Part shown: piece by piece, positions 38,468-47,134 of the stretch
Numbering within the stretch: position 1 is the stretch's first letter
How the letters are laid out: each line of letters begins with the position of its first letter
Assembly: GCA_963782605.1 (NCBI GenBank)
Contig: CAWAKK010000008.1
Coordinates: forward strand, 1 to 64,000
DNA from: JBDTSW01 sp963782605
Lineage (GTDB): Bacteria; Actinomycetota; Thermoleophilia; Solirubrobacterales; 70-9
Reading direction: 5' to 3'
DNA length: 64,000 bases
The notes under the pieces: generated by a model
Seen by the model: the letters and a program-made list of their open reading frames with translations, nothing else
What the model was told of the DNA's origin: nothing
The model's database searches: none
Made by a program: the position numbers and the translations under genes

Positions 38468-39205
38468 CGCTCTCTCTCGAGGAGGACCACGGTGCTGCCG
38501 ACGTGGGAGTCGGAATCCGCGATCGGATGGCGACCGGCGGGCACAAGGTTCGCGGCGGCGGCCTCCCGTTCGAGGGTGGAGGCGTCGAGGACATCGAGAA
38601 GGTCGGTGTGCACGAACTCCTCGAGGTCGCCCTTCGGGGAAACGGTCTGGCGCAGCCGCCGCACCACGAGCTGGCCGTCGCGTGCGACGACGTCGAGCGG
38701 CAGGCTCGAGTAGACCCACCCGTCGCGCTCCCGGGCGTCGGGAAGCATGCTCTCGCCGGCCATCCCCACGACGCTCTCGGTTCCCTCAACGATCGCGAGC
38801 GCGGCCACACCACCCGGCGCGAGCGAACGAGCCATGCCCTCGAGAGCAGCGCGCCGCCCGGCGCAACCCTCAAGGAGCTGAATCAGCTGCATCGCGCCGA
38901 TCACAAGCGAGTACGGGCCACCCGAGATCCCGTCACGGACGTCCTCCGTTCGCACCTCCACCGCCAATTGCTCGAGCTCAGCCCGAGAGTCGAGGATGGA
39001 GGCCAGCCTGTGGTCGAGCTCAACGGCGTCGAGCGTGTAACCACGTCGCGCCAGGTGAAGCGCGACGCGGCCCGTACCGGCACCGAGCTCCAGGATCGGA
39101 TTCGCCACAGGTGCCGGCCAGGGTCTCCCAGAATTGGAGATCGTCGGAGTAGGCCCCGCACTCCACGTCGTGCCAAACGGGCTCGTGCCCGGTTGCGGCG
39201 TTCAC
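38464..39205 (-). CDS. Class I SAM-dependent methyltransferase (one frameshift), between murT and gatD
   Basis: Rossmann-fold methyltransferase with the SAM motif PILELGAGTGRVALHL and the acidic motif II residue in LDAVELDH. The N-terminus (MNAATGHEPVWHDVECGAYS) starts at a GTG overlapping the murT stop, but one extra base near 39,100, between TLAGTCG and NPILELG, breaks the frame; repaired length is 246 residues. Its stop overlaps the gatD start, so all three are translationally coupled. The substrate is unknown; a peptidoglycan precursor or lipid is only a guess from position. Confidence 0.8.
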
Positions 39206-40596
39206 GCCCAGTACTCCGGGGCGAGGCCGCGCTTGGCGAGCAGGGTGCGCAGCTCGAGGAGCGCCGTGTAGGTGGGGAGGGCGAAGAGGCGTTCCGGCGC
39301 CTCATCGACCGCTCGATCCAGGGAAGCCTCGATCCGCGGCTCCACCGCGATCGTCTTCGGGTCGAGTCCTGCGTACTTGAGGCGCACGGCCATCTCCGGC
39401 GCCCTGGTGCCCGCGCAGACCACGCGCCGGACCGCTCCGGCCAGTAGCTCGAAGTCCGCATCCCACACCCAGGAGATGTCGCGTCCGTCGGCAATGCGGT
39501 CGTTGAGGGCGATCCAGAGCTCGATCCCGTCCCCGTTGCCCGAATTCCCCGTGACGCTCTCCAGGCAAAGCGTGCGGAGGACCTCGTTGGCGCCGGCGGG
39601 GTTCTTGATCAGCAGGATCGAGACGTCCTTGCCGGCAACGGGGATGGTCTCGACGCGCCCGAACACGGCCTGTGTGGCTGCGATTCCCGCAGCTGCCTGT
39701 TCCAGGGAGACATCCAGCCGCAGGGCCGCCGCGAGCGCCGCCAGCGCGTTGTAGACGTTGTAGAGGCCTGGGAGCGGCAGCTCGAGCTCCACGGTGCCGG
39801 CCGGCGTGCGCACCCGGACCGAGGACCCCTCCATGCCGTGTAGCTCGATTCGCTCGGCGGCGACGTCGGGCCCTGGGCGGTCGGCGTCGCACTCAGGGCA
39901 GGTGTAGTGGCCGAGGTGGCCGACGAACGCGCGCTCGTACGAATATGCCGTCCCGCAGCGACGGCAGTGCTTGGCATCGTGGGCGTGCTGGAGCTCTGGC
40001 AGCGCCTGGCTTTGATCCTCGATGCCGAAGTAGGTCACGCCGGGGCGGCGGGCCAGGGAGCGATCGCGCCCCAGATCCGCGATCAGGGGGTCGTCGGCGT
40101 TCAGCACGAACGCAGCGCGGCCTGAGAGCTCGGCCACCAAGGACGCCCACTCGTCGGCAAGCGTCTCGAGCTCGCCGTACCGGTCGAGCTGGTCACGGAA
40201 CAGGTTCGAGAGCACGATCAGCTTCGGCTCGAGCTCGGCGGCAACCTTCGGGAGCCAGGCCTCGTCGACCTCGAAGAGACCCTCCTCACCCTGCTGCTCG
40301 AGCAGCGCCGTCGCAACACCCCAGGTCATGTTCGACCCGGCACGATTGTGCACTGGCTCGCGCCCAGCGGCCCGCAGGGCGCCTGCGAGCATGCTCGCCG
40401 TGGTCGTCTTCCCGTTCGTTGCGCTGATGACGGTCGACCCCATTCCCAAGCCGGCCCCAAGGCGGGCAATGGCGTCGGGTGCCATTCGCAGGAGCACGCG
40501 GCCCGGCAGAGTCGTCCCGCCGCCGCGTCCGCTGCGCCGGCTGAGCGCCCCCACGGCTCGGGCGAGGCTCCGCTTGGCACCGAATGCCGCGGTCAC
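39202..40596 (-). CDS. murT: Lipid II isoglutaminyl synthase, Mur-ligase-like subunit MurT
   Basis: ATP-dependent partner of GatD that amidates the alpha-carboxyl of D-Glu in lipid II. 464 residues: Mur ligase P-loop SATNGKTTTASML, the four-cysteine zinc ribbon in the central domain (CRRCG ... CPECD) that marks MurT, and a C-terminal MurT domain with FGRVETIPVAGKDVSILLIK. The start GTG overlaps the lipid kinase stop. Confidence 0.95.
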   Translation of the reverse strand: MTAAFGAKRSLARAVGALSRRSGRGGGTTLPGRVLLRMAPDAIARLGAGLGMGSTVISATNGKTTTASMLAGALRAAGREPVHNRAGSNMTWGVATALLEQQGEEGLFEVDEAWLPKVAAELEPKLIVLSNLFRDQLDRYGELETLADEWASLVAELSGRAAFVLNADDPLIADLGRDRSLARRPGVTYFGIEDQSQALPELQHAHDAKHCRRCGTAYSYERAFVGHLGHYTCPECDADRPGPDVAAERIELHGMEGSSVRVRTPAGTVELELPLPGLYNVYNALAALAAALRLDVSLEQAAAGIAATQAVFGRVETIPVAGKDVSILLIKNPAGANEVLRTLCLESVTGNSGNGDGIELWIALNDRIADGRDISWVWDADFELLAGAVRRVVCAGTRAPEMAVRLKYAGLDPKTIAVEPRIEASLDRAVDEAPERLFALPTYTALLELRTLLAKRGLAPEYWA

Positions 40597-41492
40597 GATG
40601 GATCTCCGGAGTCCGGGGCGATGATGCGCAATGCGCCCGGAAGGATGCTCACCATGGCGGGAAGGTCCGTGAGGTGATCTCCGTCCGCGTAAACCGCGAA
40701 TGGGCGGTCAGCCGCGAGCTCGACCTCCCGAGCGCGCCTCACGGTGACTTCAGGCGTCTTTACATGCGTGCCCTTGAAGATTCTCCCGAGCACGCGGGTC
40801 AGGAACCTGAGCTTGGCCATCTCTGCAACCCAGACGACGTCGAGGTAGCCGTCATCGAGGGCTGCGCCAGGGGCTGCCTGCATCCCGCCGCCGTAGGCAG
40901 GGCCGTTGGCGGCCCCGACCGAGTAGCCGGTGAACCCCGAATCCTTTCCATCGAGCCTCAAGGTAAAGCGAGCAGGCTTCCACTCCGCGAGCGCGCGCAG
41001 AGCCGCGTACAGGTAGACGGCGCCACCGCGCATGCGCCTGGCCTCGTTGGCGATGCGATTCGCATCCGAATCGAAGCCGCAGCTCGCGATGCACAGGAAG
41101 CGCTTGCCGTTGACCTCGCCGACGTCGATCTCACGCACGGACCCTGTGGCGAGCACCTCGACCGCGCCCTCGATCTCGGTTGGGATCCCCAGCACCCGCG
41201 CGAGGTCGTTGCCACGCCCGGCGGGAATGACCCCGAAGCTCGCTCCTGTGTTGGCCAGCGCCCCACCGACCTGCCCGACCAGGCCGTCGCCTGACATCAC
41301 CACGACGATCTCGCCCTGCTTCGCGGCGGCGCGGGCCTCGGCGCAGCCGTGTTCGAGGCTCGTGGTGACAACGATCCGCGGGTCGATGCCTGCAACCCGC
41401 AGCGCACCCTCGACGCGCGGGAGCAGCTGAGCGGTTCGACCGCCGCCGGCGGACGGGTTCACCAAGAGCAGGTGCCGGGCGTCGGGCGTCAC
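40593..41492 (-). CDS. Diacylglycerol/sphingosine kinase-like lipid kinase
   Basis: 299-residue DAGK_cat protein: LLLVNPSAGGGRTAQLLPRV, the nucleotide loop VVVMSGDGLVGQV, FGVIPAGRGNDLARVLGIP and the C-terminal DGDHLTDLP. Family members phosphorylate diacylglycerol or undecaprenol-type lipids. As the first gene of the murT-gatD operon, recycling of diacylglycerol or a lipid carrier for the wall is plausible. The GTG at 41492 matches the family start; an in-frame start at 41564 is possible but would overlap the divergent cyclophilin gene. Confidence 0.85.
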   Translation of the reverse strand: MTPDARHLLLVNPSAGGGRTAQLLPRVEGALRVAGIDPRIVVTTSLEHGCAEARAAAKQGEIVVVMSGDGLVGQVGGALANTGASFGVIPAGRGNDLARVLGIPTEIEGAVEVLATGSVREIDVGEVNGKRFLCIASCGFDSDANRIANEARRMRGGAVYLYAALRALAEWKPARFTLRLDGKDSGFTGYSVGAANGPAYGGGMQAAPGAALDDGYLDVVWVAEMAKLRFLTRVLGRIFKGTHVKTPEVTVRRAREVELAADRPFAVYADGDHLTDLPAMVSILPGALRIIAPDSGDPS

Positions 41493-41545
41493 CGCGTGGA
41501 GCCTAGATAACCCCCGCGCCGGAGCCGAATGTACGCTCACGGGCC

Positions 41546-42232
41546 TTGCCCGGTCCACTCTCAAAACGCGGGTTGCTCGCCCTCATAGCGCTTGCGGGTG
41601 CGCTCATGCTGGGCGCTTGCGGCGGCTCCGACGACGAGCCGGCCTCGGACGGGAGCGCCGAGGCGGAGTCGGAGTGCGAGGAGGTCCCCGCCGCGGAGCC
41701 CAAGCAGGTGAAGCTGAAGGCGCCGAAGCAGACCGTGAAGGCTGGCGAGAAGCTGACCGCGACGGTCGAGACCAACTGCGGCAGCTTCGACATCGCGCTG
41801 GATACGAAGGGATCCCCCAAGACCGCGAACTCCTTCGCCTTCCTCGTGCGCCAAGGGGTCTACGACGGGACCCCGTTTCACCGGGTGATCGACGGCTTCG
41901 TGATTCAGGGCGGGGACCCGGCGGCCGACGGGAGCGGGCACATCGGCTACGAGGTCGTCGAGAAGGTCCCCGCCGGCACGGAGTACACCAAGGGCGTGGT
42001 CGCGATGGCGAAGACGGCGGCCGACTTCGATGGCACCTCGGGCAGTCAGTTCTTCGTCGTCACTGCGATCGATGCCGCCCTCCCGCCGCAGTACGCCGTC
42101 CTGGGCGAGGTCTCGAACGGTTTTGAGACGGTTGAGCGGATCGAGGCGCTCGCCGATCCGACGCTCGCGGACGAGGTGCTGGCCCCGCCCACGACGCCGG
42201 TCGTGATCGAGAGCATCACGCTCGGCTCCTGA
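41546..42232 (+). CDS. Lipoprotein cyclophilin-type peptidyl-prolyl isomerase
   Basis: Cell-surface protein folding catalyst. A lipobox (LMLGACGG) follows a short signal peptide, then an acidic linker and a 150-residue cyclophilin domain: GVYDGTPFHRVIDGFVIQGGDP (catalytic Arg in FHR), GTSGSQFFVVT and YAVLGEVSNGFETV. The start shown is a TTG; no ATG is available in the right place. An alpha/beta hydrolase gene follows after five bases. Confidence 0.9.
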   Translation: MPGPLSKRGLLALIALAGALMLGACGGSDDEPASDGSAEAESECEEVPAAEPKQVKLKAPKQTVKAGEKLTATVETNCGSFDIALDTKGSPKTANSFAFLVRQGVYDGTPFHRVIDGFVIQGGDPAADGSGHIGYEVVEKVPAGTEYTKGVVAMAKTAADFDGTSGSQFFVVTAIDAALPPQYAVLGEVSNGFETVERIEALADPTLADEVLAPPTTPVVIESITLGS

Positions 42233-42237
42233 ACGGG

Positions 42238-43098
42238 ATGGCGACCGAGTTCGAGGTTGATGCCGCGGGAGTGGAGCTGGCGGGTGCGGTCGAGGAGGCG
42301 CCGGACTCGGCACCGCAGGCAAGCATCGTCACGTTGCACGGCCTCACGGCGACCCGGCGCACGGTGGTGCACGGCTCACGACACCTGCCGCGGGCGGGCT
42401 TTCGCTTGATCGCCTACGACGCGAGGGGCCACGGGGCGTCCGAGGCCCCGTCGCCCGGGTCCTATGGCTATGAGCGACTCGCCGCCGACGCCGCCGCGGT
42501 CATCGATGCGCGGGTGGGGGAGGAGGGTCCCTCCACGCCCGTTCTCGCAGGCCATTCGATGGGGGCCCATACCGCCGCGACGCTCGCGCTGGGTGACCCA
42601 GGCCGGATCGCCGGGCTCGTGTTGATCGGGCCTGCCGTGACCGGGGAGCCGGCGTCGGAGGAGAGCCTCGCGGGCTGGGATGGGCTCGCGGACGGCATCG
42701 ACCGTGACGGCGTCGAGGGCTTTCTGGCCGCTTACGACCAAAACCTGGCGCCGGAATGGCGCGAGACGCTCCTGCGAGTCGCGCGCCAGCGACTGGAGGC
42801 TCACGAGCACATTGAAGGGGTCGCCCACGCCCTGCGGGAGGTTCCCAGGTCGCTTCCGTTCGAGGGCATCGGCTCGCTCGAGCGCCTGGACGTCCCTGCG
42901 CTTGTCGTCGCCAGCCATGACGAGGCTGATCCCGGCCATGCCTATGAGATCGCGGAGATCTGGGCGGACGCTCTGCCGCACGCGCGCCTCGTGAGCGAGA
43001 AGCCGGGGGAGTCCCCGCTCGCGTGGCAGGGTGGGCGCCTCTCCCGCGAGATCGAGGAGTTCTGCCGCTCGGAAGCCGTGCGGGAGCGGCTCGATTAG
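42238..43098 (+). CDS. Alpha/beta-fold hydrolase
   Basis: 286-residue serine hydrolase with nucleophile elbow GHSMGAH, the oxyanion segment VTLHGLTATR and YDARGHGASEAP. A catalytic Asp is likely in VVASHDEADPGHA. No feature fixes the substrate; the family includes esterases, lactonases and epoxide hydrolases. It probably shares a transcript with the cyclophilin gene. Confidence 0.88.
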   Translation: MATEFEVDAAGVELAGAVEEAPDSAPQASIVTLHGLTATRRTVVHGSRHLPRAGFRLIAYDARGHGASEAPSPGSYGYERLAADAAAVIDARVGEEGPSTPVLAGHSMGAHTAATLALGDPGRIAGLVLIGPAVTGEPASEESLAGWDGLADGIDRDGVEGFLAAYDQNLAPEWRETLLRVARQRLEAHEHIEGVAHALREVPRSLPFEGIGSLERLDVPALVVASHDEADPGHAYEIAEIWADALPHARLVSEKPGESPLAWQGGRLSREIEEFCRSEAVRERLD

Positions 43099-43505
43099 CC
43101 CGGCCGGTCCGCCAGTCGGTACACCACTCGCAGCCCGGACCATGTCTCGTCGATCGCGCAGACCTTGTTGTCCACGAGGCCGTTCCCGAGCGCGATCTCG
43201 CGCGCGACGTCCTCCGTCATATCGGTCTTCTCGCCCGAAGCGCGTTTCGGCCATGCGATCCAGAGGCCGCCGTCGTAGGCGAGGGCGCGCTTCAGAGCCC
43301 CGAAGCGACGCTCGAGTTGGGTACGCGCCGTGACGAAGCAGACCAAAACGTCCGAGCGGCAACGAGCAGCGGTGGTTATGGAAACCCCGTCGGGCAGCTC
43401 GCCCAGCGTGATGTCGAACCCGTCGGGCGCGCCCAGGAGGGCAAGGCGGTGTCCCTCCTTGATCCCAAGCTTCCTCGGCAGGGGCGTGCCCGAGTAACCG
43501 GCCAT
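43095..43505 (-). CDS. DUF3052 family protein
   Basis: 136-residue conserved actinobacterial protein of unknown function, starting MAGYSGTPLPRKLGIKEGHR and containing DGGLWIAWPKRASG. It is soluble with no catalytic motif. It converges on the hydrolase with a four-base overlap and diverges from the PRC-barrel-like gene. Confidence 0.85.
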   Translation of the reverse strand: MAGYSGTPLPRKLGIKEGHRLALLGAPDGFDITLGELPDGVSITTAARCRSDVLVCFVTARTQLERRFGALKRALAYDGGLWIAWPKRASGEKTDMTEDVAREIALGNGLVDNKVCAIDETWSGLRVVYRLADRPG

Positions 43506-43529
43506 GGGAGCAGCCTATGCTTTGGCGGC

Positions 43530-43868
43530 GTGACCGACGAAGGGCATGCCATCCACTACAACGCCGTCGCACGGGGCACTCGCGTGGTCTCGGCGGACGG
43601 GGTTTTGGTGGGGACGGTCGACCAGGTCGTCGACAACTACCGCGAGCACATCCTGGACGGGATCGTGATCGACACGCCAGATGCCGGGCTTCGATTCGTC
43701 GACGGACCGGAGGTCGCCCGGACCGCTGAGCGTTTGGTGACGCTCGCGATCACAGCCGAGGAGGCGGCGCAGCTGGGTCCTCCCGAGAAGGGGGCGGGGG
43801 CCTTTCGGCCCAGCGTCCGCAGTGGGCGGCTCGGCAAGTTCCTCGGCGGTGGCTGGAAGCGCGAGTAG
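43530..43868 (+). CDS. Small PRC-barrel-like protein
   Basis: 112 residues. The first half (GTRVVSADGVLVGTVDQVVDN, GIVIDTPDAGLRFV) looks like a PRC-barrel beta fold, which in other proteins binds RNA or partner proteins; the end is a Gly/Arg tail. The start is GTG. Function unknown. Confidence 0.6.
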   Translation: MTDEGHAIHYNAVARGTRVVSADGVLVGTVDQVVDNYREHILDGIVIDTPDAGLRFVDGPEVARTAERLVTLAITAEEAAQLGPPEKGAGAFRPSVRSGRLGKFLGGGWKRE

Positions 43869-43884
43869 GAGGGCCGCCCGGGAC

Positions 43885-44400
43885 TCAGCGGTCGTTGCCC
43901 TTGTCGTCGTCCCAGTCGCGGAACTTCTGGTCGCCCAGCGGCAGCGCCGCCCACAGTCCCGCGAACAGGATGGCGAAGCAGATCGCGCTGATGATCGCCT
44001 GAGTCTCGCCGAAGACGATGTGGGCGATCAGGGCGATGGCGCTCGTCATCGCAACTGCCAGGACCCCCAGCCCGATCAGCGAGAGCGTGTTGGAGCGCAT
44101 GACGATCTCACGCTTCATTCCCTCGCGGAAGAGCACGCGATGGATCGCGGTCGGCGCGATCAGGAGCGCCGTCGCGACGGCCGTGGCGATGAGCACGAAG
44201 AAGTAGCCATTGCGCTCAAAGCTCGTGAGGGTCGGGAAGGCCTGGCTGAATGGGACGGTGAGCAGGAACGCGAAGAGGACCTGAACGCCCGGGAGCGCGA
44301 CGCGCAACTCCTGGAGGAGTTGCTCGAGGTTCTTGTCGAGACGCTCCTTCTCGGTCTCGTCGTCGCGAGACCCGTCGGCCTCTTTGTCCTGGTTCCCCAT
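43885..44400 (-). CDS. DUF6328-type four-helix membrane protein
   Basis: 171-residue integral membrane protein with a charged N-terminus (NQDKEADGSRDDETEKERLD), then four membrane helices (for example LFAFLLTVPFSQAF, FFVLIATAVATALLIAPTA, IGLGVLAVAMTSAIALIAHIV). The segment TAIHRVLFREGMKREIV between helices 2 and 3 is characteristic. Conserved in Actinobacteria; function unknown. It diverges from the RsbW-like gene. Confidence 0.75.
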   Translation of the reverse strand: MGNQDKEADGSRDDETEKERLDKNLEQLLQELRVALPGVQVLFAFLLTVPFSQAFPTLTSFERNGYFFVLIATAVATALLIAPTAIHRVLFREGMKREIVMRSNTLSLIGLGVLAVAMTSAIALIAHIVFGETQAIISAICFAILFAGLWAALPLGDQKFRDWDDDKGNDR

Positions 44401-44496
44401 GCAGCTTGAGATGAGGTCTACCCCGGAGCGGCTGAGGCGAATCCCCCAGCGCACTTCCTGGGCGTAGAACGACGCCTGCGCGGGTAGGCAAAAGCC

Positions 44497-45321
44497 GTGT
44501 TGGCCGCGGATCTTCGCCTCGTGCTTCCCGCACGCGCGGAAGAGGTGGCGGTGGTACGCCACGCTGTCGCCGGGCTGGCGGAGGCGCTCGAGATGGATCC
44601 GGCCCAGGTCGTCGACCTCAAGACCGTCGTGACGGAAGCGTGCATGAACGTCGTGATCCACGCCTACGACGACGGCATCGGACCAATGGAGGTCGAAGCC
44701 CAGCGCGACGGCGATTGCCTGGTGGTCGTGGTTCGCGACCATGGGGGCGGCATCCGCCCGCGGCCCGACATGAGCCGCGAGAGCCTGCGGATGGGCCTGC
44801 CGCTCATCGCGGCGCTCTCAACCGATTTCTCGATCGTGGGCGGCCCAGGGCGGGGGACCGAGGTCACCATGCGAATGGCCCTGGAGCCCCACGCGAGCGC
44901 CGACGAAACCCTCGCCCAGCCGAGCGCCGCTACCGATGCGAGAGGGGGAGCGGTCATGTCCATGCCGGCGGGCGAGCTCGTGGGTGCCGTGCTCTCCCGC
45001 GTCGTCTCCATCTTCGCGGTGAGGGCCAATTTCTCGGTCGATCGGCTCTCCGACGCGGTCCTTTTGGCTGACGCCATCTCCTCGCAGGCTGCCGACCACT
45101 TCCCTGATGGGACGGCCCGTGTCTTGGTCGACGAGGATGGGGCGGCCGTGAGCGTGAGGGTCGGCCCGCTCGTGGATGGAGCTGGCGATCGCCTGCGCGA
45201 GGACATGCAGATTCCCGGTATCGACGCCTCACTCGAGGCCCTGGCGGACACCGTCGCGGTCGAGCGCCAGGACGGTGAGGAGCACCTGTTGTTAGAGATC
45301 GCTTCTCAACCGGGCCGCTGA
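44497..45321 (+). CDS. RsbW-like anti-sigma factor with a second, degenerate ATPase-like half
   Basis: 274 residues. The N-terminal 140 form a GHKL serine-kinase/anti-sigma domain: N box TEACMNVVIHAYDDG, G1 VVRDHGGGIRP and a G2-like RMGLPLIAAL. The C-terminal part (from about 150) again has an RsbW-like pattern (VRANFSVDRLSDAVLLADAISSQA, LREDMQIPGIDASLEALADTV) but lacks the N-box Asn and Gly motifs. RsbW proteins hold a SigB/F-type sigma until a partner switch frees it; such a sigma gene lies convergent next door, seven bases away. No anti-anti-sigma gene is in the window. Confidence 0.85.
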   Translation: MLAADLRLVLPARAEEVAVVRHAVAGLAEALEMDPAQVVDLKTVVTEACMNVVIHAYDDGIGPMEVEAQRDGDCLVVVVRDHGGGIRPRPDMSRESLRMGLPLIAALSTDFSIVGGPGRGTEVTMRMALEPHASADETLAQPSAATDARGGAVMSMPAGELVGAVLSRVVSIFAVRANFSVDRLSDAVLLADAISSQAADHFPDGTARVLVDEDGAAVSVRVGPLVDGAGDRLREDMQIPGIDASLEALADTVAVERQDGEEHLLLEIASQPGR

Positions 45322-45328
45322 GCGGCGC

Positions 45329-46132
45329 CTAGCGCGGCTCGCCGGGGTCGGAGGCGGCGCGGACGCGCTCGAGCGCCTTGCGGAGGATGCGTGAGATGTG
45401 CATCTGCGAGTAGCCGACGCGCTCCGCGATCTTCGACTGAGTGAGGTCCTCGACGAAGCGCAGGCGCAGCACCTCGCGCTCGAGGTCGGTGAGGACGCGG
45501 GCGCCGGAGCTGATCGCGGAGCGCTCCTCGACCAGCTCGAAGCCGGGATCATCGCCGCCCACTCGATCTCCGATCGACGAGTCGCCGAGATCCTCGCCGC
45601 CGGCGGGCTGGTCGAGCGACATGGTCCGACGCGCATCCGACGCCTCCATCGCCTCGAGCACGTCGGCCTCACTGATCACGAGCTTGTCGGAGACCTCTCG
45701 CACCGTTGGAGAGCGCTCGAGATCGCTCCCCAGCTTGGTGATGGTGTCCTCGACGTCGCGAATCCGCTCTTGGAGGCCACGGGGGACGCGGAGCGTCCAG
45801 ACGCGATCCCGGAAGTGACGACGCAGCTCGCCGAGGATGGTGGGGCCGGCGAAGGCGGCAAACGGCACCCCGCGCGAGGGATCGAAGCGCTCGAGCGCCC
45901 CCATCAAGCCGACGCTCGCGACCTGCACGAGGTCGTCCGACGGCTCCGCGCCGCCCGCGTAGCGCATCGCCAGGCTGCGAGCAAGGGGAAGGAAGCGGTT
46001 TACGAGCTCCTCGCGCAGCCTCGGATCACGCGTCTCCGCGAAGCGCTCGAGCAGCTCACGCTCGGCCGCGAGGCCCTCCGGAGGGCCGGGGGCGGGAGGA
46101 GTGGGATCGCCGCTTTGCGGATCCGGCGTCAA
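45329..46132 (-). CDS. RNA polymerase sigma factor, SigB/SigF/SigG family
   Basis: 267-residue sigma-70 group 3 factor. Region 2 includes EPSDDLVQVASVGLMGALERFDPSRG, region 3 starts near WTLRVPRGLQERIRDVEDTI, and region 4 ends with LTQSKIAERVGYSQMHISRILRKAL. It is probably a stress or developmental sigma governed by the facing RsbW-like protein. The TTG start has a ribosome site (aaaggg). A 13-base hairpin sits 16-47 bases ahead of the start. Confidence 0.93.
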   Translation of the reverse strand: MTPDPQSGDPTPPAPGPPEGLAAERELLERFAETRDPRLREELVNRFLPLARSLAMRYAGGAEPSDDLVQVASVGLMGALERFDPSRGVPFAAFAGPTILGELRRHFRDRVWTLRVPRGLQERIRDVEDTITKLGSDLERSPTVREVSDKLVISEADVLEAMEASDARRTMSLDQPAGGEDLGDSSIGDRVGGDDPGFELVEERSAISSGARVLTDLEREVLRLRFVEDLTQSKIAERVGYSQMHISRILRKALERVRAASDPGEPR

Positions 46133-46148
46133 CTGACCCTTTCAGACA

Positions 46149-46179
46149 ACAGAAGCCCGGGGCATGCCCGGGCTTCTGT
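46149..46179 (-). promoter_or_regulatory. 13-base-pair hairpin directly upstream of the sigma factor gene
   Basis: Perfect stem acagaagcccggg (46149-46161) with its complement (46167-46179) and a five-base loop. It lies just upstream of the sigma ribosome site and has no T-run. It could be a leader element limiting translation, a protein-binding dyad, or a terminator for read-through from the YqgE gene 325 bases upstream. Confidence 0.55.
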
Positions 46180-46503
46180 GCTGCCTCGCCGCATGTGCGA
46201 CGTATATGTACCGCAGAAGGATCGTGCCGCTGTTGATCCCTGCTTAATCCCGCGCGCTACCCCGATTTGGGCCCCCGCAAACGGCGCGCAAACGCATGGC
46301 CGGCCGAGGCCAGCGGCCGGACAGAGCCCGTTTTGAGCGATTGGCCACGGGTACGAGGAAAGCACTACCGGGGAAGTTAGAGGCGCGTGCCGGCTGTTCG
46401 CCCCGCCGGCGCGCGTCCGTTCGTTTGTGGCGTCGTTCAGACACCCTCGGTGACGCCGCCCAGGTTTACCTAATCTGTGTTATCGAGCACAGGATTTCCG
46501 CCC
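46180..46503. other. 324-base intergenic region between YqgE and sigma genes
   Basis: No coding frame is convincing. It has a GC hairpin (ggccggccgaggccagcggccgg) near 46300 and a relatively AT-rich patch (tttacctaatctgtgttatcg) near 46465-46486, which may hold the sigma promoter. No structured RNA family was recognised. Confidence 0.35.
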
Positions 46504-47052
46504 TCAGTTCACCGACGGGTCCTCCGGCATGCGGGCCACGAGGGCGTACTGGCCACCCTTGCGGGCAAGAACGTCGCTCCAGAGGGTCTGGGGCTCGTCC
46601 GGGAAGAGCTCCCTGGGGATCGGGGGCTCGACGATCCAGGAGTCGACGTCCAGCTCGGCCTCAAGCTGGCCGGCGCCCCAGCCCGAGTAGCCCGCGTAGA
46701 CGCGCGCACGGCGGACGACTCCGGCCAGGTCCTCCGTTTCGAAGTCGGCCGAGGCGAAGCCCACATCGGCGGTGACGATCCAGGCCGCCGCGTCAGGGTC
46801 ACTGAACTCCGCCAGGACGACAAGGGCGCTCGGCTGCACCGGGCCGCCGACGTAGATCGGCGCCTCCGCACCGGCGACGTCATCGAGTTGTGGCACGAGC
46901 TCCCCCACCAGCGCCTCGGACGGCCTGTCGAGGACGATTCCCATCGCCCCCTCGTCGTTGTGCTCGGTGATCAGCACCACGCTTCGGGCGAAGTTCGGGT
47001 CGACCAGCGTGGGCGATGCGACCAGGAGCTTTCCGCGAAGCGATTCGTCCAC
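46504..47052 (-). CDS. YqgE/AlgH family protein
   Basis: 182-residue DUF179 protein: SLRGKLLVASPTLVDPNFARSV, NDEGAMGIVLDRP, YVGGPVQPSALVVL and YSGWGAGQLEAELDVDSWIV. Conserved widely; the biochemical role is unknown, although an AlgH link to alginate regulation is reported in Pseudomonas. It diverges from the thioredoxin-TPR gene. Confidence 0.92.
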   Translation of the reverse strand: MDESLRGKLLVASPTLVDPNFARSVVLITEHNDEGAMGIVLDRPSEALVGELVPQLDDVAGAEAPIYVGGPVQPSALVVLAEFSDPDAAAWIVTADVGFASADFETEDLAGVVRRARVYAGYSGWGAGQLEAELDVDSWIVEPPIPRELFPDEPQTLWSDVLARKGGQYALVARMPEDPSVN

Positions 47053-47134
47053 GCCCTATATCTTCCCGCCCCGCGGCCGAGTTCACATAATTCCGTTGGC
47101 CCTCGCCCCCGGGCAGCCCTTCTCTAACCTCGTA

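Noticed and set aside
46180..46500. Possible RNase P RNA: contains gaggaaag and an acagaag stretch nearby
   Set aside because: The P4 partner, the ggg-taaaccc core and the overall 350-base fold are absent; the matches are short and out of order.
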